Counted from the first letter of the stretch, positions 6,996-13,556 are shown. The stretch is 14,915 bases of DNA from JANQRV01 sp964533785 (GCA_964533785.1 CAZHNG010000158.1:1-14915), one strand, 5' to 3'. Program-made: numbers and translations. Notes: generated from the letters alone by a model not told the origin.

Positions 6996-9053
6996 GTGAA
7001 CTTTTTAATTCTGAAAGGCGGTTTGCTGAACCTGAATGACATGAAAGAAAAAATACCGGAATTGTGTAGGAAATACAACAATCGCTATTACATATCCGAA
7101 GAGGCTTTTGTATGTCTGGAAGATTGCCAGGGGGAAGATCCCAACTCATTGGAAAACCTGAGACATGTAAGAAACTTAATTACCAGGTATAAGTTCATGG
7201 GATATTACCGGCGAGCGAGGGATTGGGAAATCGATCCTACTGAATCGGTGGAGGCGACCCACCTGGCCAGCTTTCAACCCAGGATCATTAGTAGCTTAAC
7301 GGGGGAAGTGATTACCGAAAATATTCCGGATTACGATGTCGAATCCTACGGTTATACCGGTACGCTTGCTTTTCGCCCCACGGATAATACCACCATAACC
7401 GCAGTAGGAGGATGGTCCGTTGGTAAATCCTTATTCAGAACAACCCAAGGGGAAGGGTATACCTCGGCTCCCCGGCCATTCGGGCAAGTTCGCGTACAGT
7501 CCGGCGGTTTTTTCGGGCAGGCCTTTTGGTCTTATCATGGCGGTTCGGATGGTCAATCTTTTTTGTACCCGACCGGATTGACCAATATCACGGAGTCTCA
7601 TCAATTGGAGGGTCAACTTCAGTATAATTTTAGTGTGGCGGACGACCAGTTTAATTTCGTTTTTGGTACGGATTACCGGCTCAATACCATTGATACCAAA
7701 GGAACAGTACACGGACGGTGGGAAGATCAGGATGATTACACGATATTCGGCGGGTACGCCCAAACGGAAATAAAATTGAGTAAGGAGCTCGATCTGGTAG
7801 CGGCCAGCCGGTTTGACCGGTTCGTTACCTTGGACCAGTCTTCTTTTTCTCCCAGGCTGGGTTTAGTCTATAAACCTTCTCCTAAACATACGGTAAGACT
7901 TACCTTTAACCGGGCCATCGGTGCGCCGACTTCTTTAAACCTTTTTGCCGATCTGCCTCTGGGGAATGAAAATGCTTTTTTGGTACACTTACTGGGAGGG
8001 GTGGACGAAGTGTCATTCAACCAACCTGAAACTACCAGTTTTTTACCCGGTGTAGGTATTTCAGACGGGGTAGGAGTGGACTTGCAAAAAGTCTATACTT
8101 TGTTTACCCGGCAATTGGCACAACAGGGAATCATACCGACGGATGTCATGGAGTACTTACTTTCCATGGAAGGCAACGTGAATGGTTTTTCACCGGGCGT
8201 GATGACGCAAGCACCGCTCACCAGACAAAAGCTGAAGTTATCAAGTTCGAATATGTACGAGATTGGCTACAAGGGACTGCTCGATGATAAACTGAGTATT
8301 GTCGTGGATCTCTATTACAATCAGCGTAAGAATGTATTGTCTCCTCCTTTTCAGGCAAGTCCTTTTGTCCTGCAACCTACTTTAGGCGAAGATCTCTCAG
8401 CAGCTATTTTGGCAGGTATTGATGTGACCAGCCTGGCCGAGATCGGGTTAAGTCCCGGAGCGATTGCAAATTTATATACCGGATTGGCGAATGCCGTAGC
8501 TTTCGATCCTGAAACCGGCCAGCCTAATGTCCTGGGTTTGATCCGGTCGGATCAAACGCCTGAAAATACGCCACTTCCTACTTTAGATCTGGCTTATTAC
8601 AATATCAGTGAAATTGATTATTGGGGATTGGATTTTACTTTCGAGTATTATTTTGTTGGAGATTTTTCGGTTTATGGTAGCCTTTCCTGGCTTAGTCAGT
8701 CTTATTTTGAAGATGTAGCGGTTGGCGAAGATGAAAATAGTCCGACTACCGATTTTTCTCTGAACATTCCCGACCGGAAAGTGAAAATGGGGGTGGAATA
8801 CAACCCGGAGTATGGCTTTAACAGTTTTCTGATGATGCGCTACCAAAACGAATGGCAGAGTAATAATGGCATTCCCTGGACGGGACCGGTAGATGCTTTT
8901 ATGGTGACTGACTTGGGAGTAGGTTACACCTTTAGGAATAATCTGCGATTGAATGCAACCGTCACCAATCTGTTTGAGGAAGAGTACCGTGCCATTTACG
9001 GTGCTCCTAAAATTGGCCGGCAATTGCTTGGAAAGTTATATTATCATTTTTAG
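6996..9053 (+). CDS. TonB-dependent receptor, 5'-truncated (barrel only; probable pseudogene)
   Basis: An open frame of 685 aa from GTG 6996, or 670 aa from ATG 7041. It matches the beta-barrel part of Bacteroidota TonB-dependent receptors. Recognisable stretches are RRARDWEIDPTE (about 70-81), GYTGTLAFRPTDNTTITAVGG, YGGYAQTE-like FGGYAQTEIKLSKELDLVAASRFD, FSPRLGLVYKPSPKHTVRLTFNRAIGAP, and the C-terminal NLFEEEYRAIYGAPKIGRQLLGKLYYHF ending in Phe. Missing are the signal peptide, carboxypeptidase-like domain, TonB box and plug, which normally precede this part by several hundred residues. Without them the product should not reach or work in the outer membrane. The 3' half is intact and uninterrupted, which suggests a recent 5' deletion. 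The ligand is unknown and no SusD-like partner is present. Confidence 0.8.
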   Translation: MNFLILKGGLLNLNDMKEKIPELCRKYNNRYYISEEAFVCLEDCQGEDPNSLENLRHVRNLITRYKFMGYYRRARDWEIDPTESVEATHLASFQPRIISSLTGEVITENIPDYDVESYGYTGTLAFRPTDNTTITAVGGWSVGKSLFRTTQGEGYTSAPRPFGQVRVQSGGFFGQAFWSYHGGSDGQSFLYPTGLTNITESHQLEGQLQYNFSVADDQFNFVFGTDYRLNTIDTKGTVHGRWEDQDDYTIFGGYAQTEIKLSKELDLVAASRFDRFVTLDQSSFSPRLGLVYKPSPKHTVRLTFNRAIGAPTSLNLFADLPLGNENAFLVHLLGGVDEVSFNQPETTSFLPGVGISDGVGVDLQKVYTLFTRQLAQQGIIPTDVMEYLLSMEGNVNGFSPGVMTQAPLTRQKLKLSSSNMYEIGYKGLLDDKLSIVVDLYYNQRKNVLSPPFQASPFVLQPTLGEDLSAAILAGIDVTSLAEIGLSPGAIANLYTGLANAVAFDPETGQPNVLGLIRSDQTPENTPLPTLDLAYYNISEIDYWGLDFTFEYYFVGDFSVYGSLSWLSQSYFEDVAVGEDENSPTTDFSLNIPDRKVKMGVEYNPEYGFNSFLMMRYQNEWQSNNGIPWTGPVDAFMVTDLGVGYTFRNNLRLNATVTNLFEEEYRAIYGAPKIGRQLLGKLYYHF

Positions 9054-9088
9054 GTCCTTTTTGATGATTTTGGGGCAGGACATTTTTT
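9054..9088 (+). terminator. weak candidate terminator after the receptor frame
   Basis: GTCCT (9054-9058) pairs with AGGAC (9077-9081) across an 18-nt loop, followed by ATTTTTT. The short stem makes it weak. Confidence 0.3.
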
Positions 9089-9141
9089 CGGGCAAAGTGG
9101 GAATGGGATACAATGTTATCATGGACGCTTTCCCCATTACT

Positions 9142-9258
9142 ATGACTTTGTCAGTTTAAAGGAAAACCCTTAGAATTGAATTTTTTGATTCATAACCAAC
9201 AGTATTTTATCTTGGAGATCAATTCAAGAATTTCCTTTTCTTCAAGATGACAAAGTAG
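9142..9258 (-). mobile_element. MITE-like inverted-repeat element, copy B (about 117 bp)
   Basis: The ends are ACTTTGTCA (from 9145) and the reverse complement of CTACTTTGTCATCTTGAAG (to 9258). The reverse complement of 9191-9258 aligns with 121-188 at 59 of 68 positions without gaps. 9141-9180 aligns with 242-281 at 31 of 40. The interior is only about 10 bp between the two conserved arms, against about 53 bp in copy A. It has no coding capacity. Confidence 0.65.
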
Positions 9259-9305
9259 TCTTACGCTTAAGTATCAGTAAATATCCTGTAATCTCGAAGG
9301 ATCTC

Positions 9306-9340
9306 ATCTGATGTCTGACGTTTGGTATCTGATGTCCATA
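9306..9340 (+). repeat. heptamer-period degenerate repeat array (5 units)
   Basis: ATCTGAT, GTCTGAC, GTTTGGT, ATCTGAT and GTCCATA in perfect 7-base register. Same consensus as the arrays at 20 and 3992. Confidence 0.65.
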
Positions 9341-9488
9341 GCCTTCATGTTAAGAGTTAATTTATAGTATCGAGTTAAAGAGCTCTTGAAATCTTTGATT
9401 TTTCGAGACTTCGTCTCTTAAAATTTTTATCGAACCCCGCCTACACCTAAGGATTTCGGCGGGCAGGCATAGAGATATAGAGAACACA

Positions 9489-9530
9489 GAGTTTAAAAAT
9501 AAAAAATTTCAATTTTTTATTTTTGGACTC
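9489..9530. terminator. long AT-rich hairpin, possible bidirectional terminator
   Basis: A perfect 14-bp inverted repeat (9495-9508 with 9511-9524; A-rich arm then T-rich arm) around two bases. It extends outward through six more RNA pairs, two of them G-U (9489-9494 with 9525-9530). No gene ends close by on either strand, so it may instead be the core of an inserted palindromic repeat. Confidence 0.4.
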
Positions 9531-9583
9531 CATGCTCTCAAACGTTTGCCCAGACCCAGACGGGCCCTAAGTGGACGGCTATG

Positions 9584-9597
9584 ATCTGATGTCTCCC
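9584..9597 (+). repeat. heptamer repeat pair
   Basis: ATCTGAT followed by GTCTCCC, continuing the RTCTRRY family. Weak alone; supported by the array 250 bp upstream that has the same ATCTGAT-GTCT start. Confidence 0.35.
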
Positions 9598-9606
9598 CAT
9601 TCATTG

Positions 9607-9672
9607 CGAAACAATAATCAACCAATCCGAAACAATAGTGCATTTTCTATGGGTTTATTCCCGATACTTTTG
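9607..9672 (+). promoter_or_regulatory. candidate promoter with phased direct repeats
   Basis: TACTTTTG at 9665-9672 is an exact TAnnTTTG -7 element. Upstream, CGAAACAATA occurs twice (9607-9616 and 9628-9637), 21 bp apart or two helical turns, ending 27 bp before the -7 element. No clear TTG -33 is seen. An inverted repeat GTAAGC/GCTTAC (9684-9689, 9699-9704) lies just downstream. This looks like an activator-dependent promoter for the gene at 9746, but that is inferred. Confidence 0.4.
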
Positions 9673-9745
9673 TGTTGTATTCAGTAAGCGGTAAGAATGC
9701 TTACGCTATTTCAAAACAAAATTCATTCAACACAAACGTATTATC

Positions 9746-9955
9746 ATGGAAAACAATGCTAAAATATTTCCGGCTTGGGTATGGGCAGTATATGTCACTT
9801 TATATGCACTTTTTATTCCCTGGTATTTACCGGCGGGGATATCCGGTGATTCTTTGTTAGGTTTACCGGTATGGTTACTTTGCTGTTTGTGTGTTTTGTT
9901 GGTGATGGTGAGTTTTACGTATTGGGCGATTAGGAGGTATTGGCGGGAGGTTTGA
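9746..9955 (+). CDS. small two-helix membrane protein (DUF3311-like)
   Basis: A 69-aa protein with two hydrophobic segments (about 9-28 and 38-63), the FIPWYLPA loop between them, and a basic C-terminal tail (IRRYWREV) consistent with a cytoplasmic end. The pattern, with the sequence GLPVW before helix 2, resembles small DUF3311-type partners of sodium:solute symporters. No symporter gene follows. The alternative is an unrelated small inner-membrane protein. ATG 9746 is the first Met in this frame and lies about 75 bp after the -7 element at 9665. An overlapping frame from 9672 is judged a shadow. Confidence 0.65.
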   Translation: MENNAKIFPAWVWAVYVTLYALFIPWYLPAGISGDSLLGLPVWLLCCLCVLLVMVSFTYWAIRRYWREV

Positions 9956-10014
9956 ACGGGATAGACGAGTTAAACGGGTTACGGGTTAACGAGTTATCGG
10001 GTTGGACGAGTTCA
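9956..10014 (+). repeat. degenerate ACGRGTTA repeat array
   Basis: About seven tandem units of 7-9 bases: ACGGGATAG, ACGAGTTAA, ACGGGTT, ACGGGTTA, ACGAGTTA, TCGGGTTGG, ACGAGTTCA. The array begins directly after the stop codon of the membrane protein gene. Related units in reverse orientation occur at 11229-11246 and 11330-11357. In the rest of the spacer up to 10146 I see only a 10-bp palindrome AAACCGGTTT (10051-10060). Confidence 0.6.
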
Positions 10015-10146
10015 GTGGTTGCGAGATTTGGTTAGTAGGATGAAACGTTGAAACCGGTTTGTTACAGCATATTCAATTTTTACGGGTTTGCAATTATTGT
10101 ATTTGTTAAAAGTGAATCTATACCGGCGATTGCAGCTCGTAGTGAT

Positions 10147-10494
10147 TTAGCTGGCAGCACTGCTTTTTTCGAGGTCTTCCATTTTCATTTTCAGAAAAAA
10201 TTTCATACTGTCCACATCCATCCATTCGAGTTGGTCCAGCTGATCGTAGAGGGTTTGGTAGACTAAAAGGTCGATGTTATCAGATATGAGTACTTCATGG
10301 TATGGCAGTACCACGCGAAGGTAAGAGTGGTTATTATCCCTCCATGCCTGATTGTCAAAAGAGCGATTTTGGGCTACAAAAATGACCCCAAGATGATCTT
10401 CAGAGAGATCATATAACTGTCGATTCAATCTTGCTGTATCCAAGATATCCTTTGTTTTTAAATCTAATATACCGTTAACCTTTACCATAATCAT
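10147..10494 (-). CDS. hypothetical protein, 115 aa
   Basis: I do not recognise this protein. It has no signal peptide or membrane segment. It reads as a small mixed alpha/beta soluble domain with strands such as LGVIFVAQN and YLRVVLPYHEVLI, and an acidic, Met/Lys-rich C-terminal helix. Start could be ATG 10494 or the Met two codons in (10488). It lies 34 bp downstream of the membrane protein gene on the same strand and may be cotranscribed with it. The balanced composition and the lack of a better frame opposite support a real gene. Confidence 0.55.
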   Translation of the reverse strand: MIMVKVNGILDLKTKDILDTARLNRQLYDLSEDHLGVIFVAQNRSFDNQAWRDNNHSYLRVVLPYHEVLISDNIDLLVYQTLYDQLDQLEWMDVDSMKFFLKMKMEDLEKSSAAS

Positions 10495-10528
10495 ATTTTC
10501 AGCAATTTATCAATAATTTTATTTCTTG

Positions 10529-11068
10529 TCAATCTAAACTGTTATTTCCTGGAGGAAGCACTAATCGGTACCAATAGGGTTTGGATGAAGAAGATCCGGG
10601 GAGCGGACGACGAAGATTTTCCGGAAGAATGGCATAACTACCTATCAAAGTTGCCTCCTTAGCTTTAATGGTAGCTAAATCACCTGTTTCAACTAGTACG
10701 TAGTCTAATAAATTCGTGTTCAGCCATCCTTCATTAAATCCTCTTCCTATTTGACCATTACCGGTAGTCCCATATCTAAAAACTTCGCCTTTTTTCAAAA
10801 AGAAATTTCCCGTTGGACAATGGTTACATGAATAATATGCATTTTTAGTTGCGATCAACACATAAAGATCTTGCATTTGGTGCTTTTCTTTTTTCTTCTC
10901 AATCGTCCGTTCCCATTCCTGCTGCAGCGAATAGGTACCATCCTCATTCTGTCGGGCAGCATCATTCCAGTCCTTAGGGATAGCCCAATAAATGATGGCT
11001 CCGGTAACAACAAAGCCTCCCAAAATCAAGGTCAATGAAAATTGAATTTTCGTCGTAATTTGCATCAT
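10529..11068 (-). CDS. membrane-anchored protein with a GIY-YIG-like domain
   Basis: 179 aa from the chosen start (MMQITTK). One N-terminal hydrophobic segment (about 9-30) is followed by a charged linker with coiled-coil character (40-66) and a globular domain (67-179). The domain has YVLIA (69-73), a CNHC pair (C81, C84), KKGEVFRYGTT (92-102), GRG (108-110), KEATLIGSY (137-145) and PPGN (172-175). The order YVL, RYG, Arg109, Glu138, Asn175 parallels the GIY-YIG/URI nuclease pattern. This is by eye only and the second motif is imperfect. The longer frame starts at 11107, but ATG 11068 places the hydrophobic segment near the N-terminus. A TACTTTG promoter-like site lies about 37 bp upstream. 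Role unknown; a toxin-like or sensory role is possible. Confidence 0.6.
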   Translation of the reverse strand: MMQITTKIQFSLTLILGGFVVTGAIIYWAIPKDWNDAARQNEDGTYSLQQEWERTIEKKKEKHQMQDLYVLIATKNAYYSCNHCPTGNFFLKKGEVFRYGTTGNGQIGRGFNEGWLNTNLLDYVLVETGDLATIKAKEATLIGSYAILPENLRRPLPGSSSSKPYWYRLVLPPGNNSLD

Positions 11069-11104
11069 GTTTATTAAAAGTTGTTGGTTTAACTGATAAC
11101 TTGG

Positions 11105-11111
11105 CAAAGTA
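11105..11111 (-). promoter_or_regulatory. candidate -7 element for the minus-strand gene pair
   Basis: On the minus strand this reads TACTTTG, one base shorter than TAnnTTTG, about 37 bp before the ATG at 11068. The -33 position is occupied by the phased TGGGAAA repeats rather than a TTG. Confidence 0.3.
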
Positions 11112-11130
11112 ACTGGTTAGGAGAATACCC

Positions 11131-11170
11131 TTTTGGGAAATAATGGGAAATCTTGGGTAATGATGGGAAT
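11131..11170. repeat. four 10-bp-phased TGGGAAA direct repeats
   Basis: Four consecutive 10-base units: tttTGGGAAA, taaTGGGAAA, tctTGGGTAA, tgaTGGGAAT. The spacing equals one helical turn, so all cores lie on the same face of the DNA. They sit just upstream of the candidate minus-strand promoter at 11105, where an activator would bind. A CTGAC/GTCAG inverted repeat follows (11173-11187). Confidence 0.55.
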
Positions 11171-11228
11171 TCTGACGATAAATGTCAGGATAGGAGATTG
11201 ACGAAATTAGTGGAGCTGGGTATTACGG

Positions 11229-11357
11229 ACGAATAACTCGTCTAACTTATCTTTATTGGTTATGTGGTTATGGGTTATTTGGTTAGAAGTAGAAACGGTA
11301 TCCACAGGAATAGGTCGCCAGGGGTTGTGAACCCGTATCAACTCGTTTAACCCGCAA
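11229..11357 (-). repeat. degenerate GTTAT / ACGRGTTA arrays upstream of moxR
   Basis: 11234-11246 (AACTCGTCTAAC) and 11330-11357 read in reverse as the ACGRGTTA family seen at 9956-10014. Between them, 11258-11286 holds forward units GGTTATGT, GGTTATG, GGTTATTT, GGTTAG. A small hairpin GGGTT-GTG-AACCC lies at 11322-11334. Together with 9956-10014 these arrays bracket the two minus-strand genes in opposite orientation. Confidence 0.5.
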
Positions 11358-11360
11358 TCC

Positions 11361-11400
11361 TGTCAGTTTACCGCTGACATTTTTTCAAGATTTTCTGACA
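11361..11400 (+). promoter_or_regulatory. candidate activator site upstream of moxR
   Basis: The inverted repeat TGTCAG (11361-11366) and CTGACA (11374-11379) is separated by 7 bases. A third CTGACA half-site is at 11395-11400. They lie 12-51 bp upstream of the sigma-54-like element. Such dyads are the usual form of an enhancer-binding-protein site. The T6 run after the second arm also makes the dyad look like a weak terminator. Confidence 0.4.
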
Positions 11401-11410
11401 AAGCCACCTC

Positions 11411-11427
11411 TTGGCATGCAAGTTGTC
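11411..11427 (+). promoter_or_regulatory. sigma-54-like -24/-12 promoter for moxR
   Basis: TTGGCATG-CAAG-TTGTC matches the sigma-54 consensus TTGGCACG-N4-TTGCW with the right spacing. It deviates at the -12 C, which is T here. The predicted start near 11437 would leave a leader of about 26 nt before ATG 11463. No TAnnTTTG element is seen nearby. Confidence 0.45.
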
Positions 11428-11462
11428 CTTACCATGATCGTGAAATCATATAAAAACAAATC

Positions 11463-12458
11463 ATGAGTGTTGCAATTGACATCCAAGAATTAACGGAAAG
11501 AATCCATCAGGAAAGTAGTATCGTAGACTTGATACAAATGGAAATGGGGAAGGTGATCGTTGGCCAAAAACACCTCAGTGAAAGTTTGTTGATCGGTTTA
11601 CTGGTCAATGGCCATATCCTGCTTGAAGGGGTTCCTGGGCTAGCCAAGACTTTGGCCATCAATACCTTGGCCAAGACGATCGATGCTTCTTTCAGCAGGA
11701 TTCAGTTTACCCCGGATCTATTGCCGGCTGATTTGCTGGGTACCATGATCTATAGCCCTAAAAAAGAGGAGTTCACCGTAAAGAAAGGACCCGTTTTTGC
11801 CAATTTTGTGTTGGCTGACGAAATTAACCGGGCGCCGGCGAAAGTGCAAAGTGCTTTGCTGGAAGTGATGCAGGAACGGCAAATTACCCTTGGTGATCAT
11901 ACTTATAAACTTAAAGAGCCGTTCCTGGTGCTGGCCACCCAAAACCCCATCGAACAAGAAGGTACTTACCCGCTTCCCGAAGCGCAGATGGATCGTTTCA
12001 TGTTGAAAGTGATCGTCGACTATCCTAGCCACGAGGATGAAATGAAAATCATCGATCAAAATATTCAGCGCATCAAGCCTGAACCCAATAAAGTGCTTTC
12101 GGTAGATCAAATTTTACACGCCCGGGATGTGGTGTCGGAAGTATATGTGGATGAAAAGGTACGTAAATACATTGTTGATATTGTTCATGCCACCCGCAAG
12201 CCGGAGGATGCAGGGCTGAAAAAACTGGAACCCTACATTCAATACGGCGCCTCGCCACGGGCAGGTATCAATATGGCATTGGCTGCAAAAGCACATGCTT
12301 TTATCAAACGAAGAGGGTACGTTGTGCCGGAAGATGTACGATTGATCTGCCACGATGTGATGCGCCACCGTATTGGCCTGACCTACGAAGCGGCTGCAGA
12401 AAATATCAAGCCTGAATTTATTATCGATGAAGTTTTAAATGCCGTACCGATTCCGTGA
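11463..12458 (+). CDS. moxR: MoxR-family AAA+ ATPase
   Basis: A 331-aa cytosolic ATPase of the MoxR group, which remodels or matures partner complexes together with VWA-domain proteins. Walker A is GVPGLAKT (56-63), Walker B VLADE (116-120) followed by INRAPAKVQSALLEVMQE, sensor 1 LATQN (157-161) and the Arg-finger region EAQMDRF (173-179). The C-terminal lid domain (about 200-331) contains SPRAG and HRI. The length is normal for the family. It is the first gene of the aerotolerance-type cluster, followed 109 bp later by the DUF58 gene. It is preceded by a sigma-54-like promoter and a dyad, suggesting regulated expression. Confidence 0.95.
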   Translation: MSVAIDIQELTERIHQESSIVDLIQMEMGKVIVGQKHLSESLLIGLLVNGHILLEGVPGLAKTLAINTLAKTIDASFSRIQFTPDLLPADLLGTMIYSPKKEEFTVKKGPVFANFVLADEINRAPAKVQSALLEVMQERQITLGDHTYKLKEPFLVLATQNPIEQEGTYPLPEAQMDRFMLKVIVDYPSHEDEMKIIDQNIQRIKPEPNKVLSVDQILHARDVVSEVYVDEKVRKYIVDIVHATRKPEDAGLKKLEPYIQYGASPRAGINMALAAKAHAFIKRRGYVVPEDVRLICHDVMRHRIGLTYEAAAENIKPEFIIDEVLNAVPIP

Positions 12459-12478
12459 TGAGTTTTGTAAATAAATGA

Positions 12479-12492
12479 TCAATTTAAATTGA
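12479..12492. other. 14-bp perfect palindrome in the moxR-DUF58 spacer
   Basis: TCAATTTAAATTGA is a perfect palindrome 21 bp after the moxR stop codon. It may be a binding site or chance in AT-rich DNA. Nothing else is evident in the 109-bp spacer. Confidence 0.3.
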
Positions 12493-12567
12493 ATAAGCCA
12501 TCAATCACACACCATCTAGTCCTTATAATAACTGGGGTTCTGGCGACTTACTAAAAGCTGATATAGC

Positions 12568-13434
12568 ATGGAAACCGCTGAATTGTTGAAAAAAGTACGT
12601 AAGATAGAGATCAAGACGAGGGGGCTTTCCCGGAACATTTTTGCGGGGGAGTACCACAGTGCTTTTAAAGGGAGAGGGGTCATTTTCAGTGAGGTAAGGG
12701 AGTATCAACCCGGTGATGAGATCCGGTCGATCGACTGGAAAGTGACGGCGCGTTTCAACCATCCATACGTCAAAGTTTTTCAGGAAGAAAGAGAGTTGAC
12801 ACTGATGTTACTGATCGATGTCAGCGGGTCGGAGTCTTTCGGTTCCCGCCAGTGGTTTAAACGGGAGATGATCACGGAACTGGCCGCCGTACTGGCTTTT
12901 TCGGCCATTCAAAATAATGACAAGATCGGCGTAATATTTTTTAGCGATAAAATCGAAAAATTTATTCCTCCCCAAAAGGGAAAATTCCAGGTGCTTCAAA
13001 TTATTCGTGAACTCCTGGATTTTGAACCGGAAAGCCGGGGAACGGATATTGCGGAAGCGCTTCGTTATTTTTTCAATGTCATTCGCAAGCGGGCAACCGT
13101 TTTTTTAATCTCCGATTTTATCGGACAAGATTTTCAGGACGCCATGCGCTCCGTAAACAACCGGCATGACCTGATTGCGATGCAGGTCTATGATCCGCGG
13201 GAAGCAGAACTACCTTCGATCGGAATGGTACGTGTAAAAGATGCTGAAACCGGAGAAGAAGTATGGGTGGATACGTCGCGCAAAAAAATAAGGACACACT
13301 ACCGGAAATCCTGGTTGCAGACAAAAGGTCAATTGGAACAGTTTCTAAAAAGATCAGGTATAGACTTTGTTCCATTGAGTACAGACCGGGACTACGTGGT
13401 GCCTTTGATGAATTTTTTCAAAAGTAGAGGATAA
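12568..13434 (+). CDS. DUF58 / VWA-like protein of the MoxR-Bat cluster
   Basis: A 288-aa protein with no signal peptide or membrane segment. It has the DUF58 signature REYQPGDEIRSIDWKVTARF (44-63), then a von Willebrand A-like fold with an intact metal site (MIDAS). The site comprises DVSGS (84-88), T159 in RGTDIAEAL and D183 in FLISDF. The C-terminus LSTDRDYVVPLMNFFKSRG is typical. DUF58 proteins are encoded next to MoxR ATPases and are thought to be their partners in the Bat (aerotolerance) system. ATG 12568 is the first Met in frame. The next gene in the cluster is unusually far away (412 bp). Confidence 0.93.
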   Translation: METAELLKKVRKIEIKTRGLSRNIFAGEYHSAFKGRGVIFSEVREYQPGDEIRSIDWKVTARFNHPYVKVFQEERELTLMLLIDVSGSESFGSRQWFKREMITELAAVLAFSAIQNNDKIGVIFFSDKIEKFIPPQKGKFQVLQIIRELLDFEPESRGTDIAEALRYFFNVIRKRATVFLISDFIGQDFQDAMRSVNNRHDLIAMQVYDPREAELPSIGMVRVKDAETGEEVWVDTSRKKIRTHYRKSWLQTKGQLEQFLKRSGIDFVPLSTDRDYVVPLMNFFKSRG

Positions 13435-13481
13435 TATATTGGCTTTTTAATTTGGGGCGATTCTTAGTATTTAAGCTTAAA

Positions 13482-13556
13482 GTGGTTATAAGGTTATAAA
13501 GTGATAAAGTTATTTTGGGATAAATATTGGGAATATTTTGTATAACCACATAACCG
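13482..13556. repeat. inverted GGTTAT repeat pair
   Basis: GGTTATAAGGTTAT (13484-13497) matches the reverse complement of ATAACCACATAACC (13543-13556) at 12 of 14 positions. The loop is about 45 nt and contains TTGGGATAAATATTGGGA-type direct repeats. The units belong to the same family as 11258-11286. Confidence 0.5.

Larger units (their letters stand above)
9054..9745. other. 692-bp gene-free region rich in repeats and hairpins
   Basis: I see no credible gene on either strand; open frames here are short and overlap the repeats. The region holds, in order: a weak terminator, MITE-like copy B, a heptamer array, GAGAC-TTC-GTCTC (9405-9417), a GC hairpin (CCCGCC 9437-9442 with GGCGGG 9459-9464), a long AT hairpin, a heptamer pair, phased direct repeats and a -7 element. 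This is typical of a spot where dispersed repeats have accumulated. Confidence 0.6.

Noticed and set aside
9405..9417. GAGAC-TTC-GTCTC hairpin as a terminator
   Set aside because: The stem is only 5 bp, the following stretch is mixed A/T and not a T-run, and no gene ends nearby.
9672..9860. 62-aa open frame overlapping the small membrane protein
   Set aside because: It starts at GTG inside the -7 element and reads the membrane protein gene in another frame; composition is poor.
10048..10266. 72-aa plus-strand frame opposite the 115-aa gene
   Set aside because: It lies largely antisense to the 10147-10494 gene and has no recognisable features or promoter.
11361..11386. TGTCAG/CTGACA dyad followed by T6 as an intrinsic terminator
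   Set aside because: The stem is only 6 bp, no plus-strand gene ends upstream, and a further half-site lies beside a sigma-54-like element, so a regulatory site fits better. Not fully excluded.
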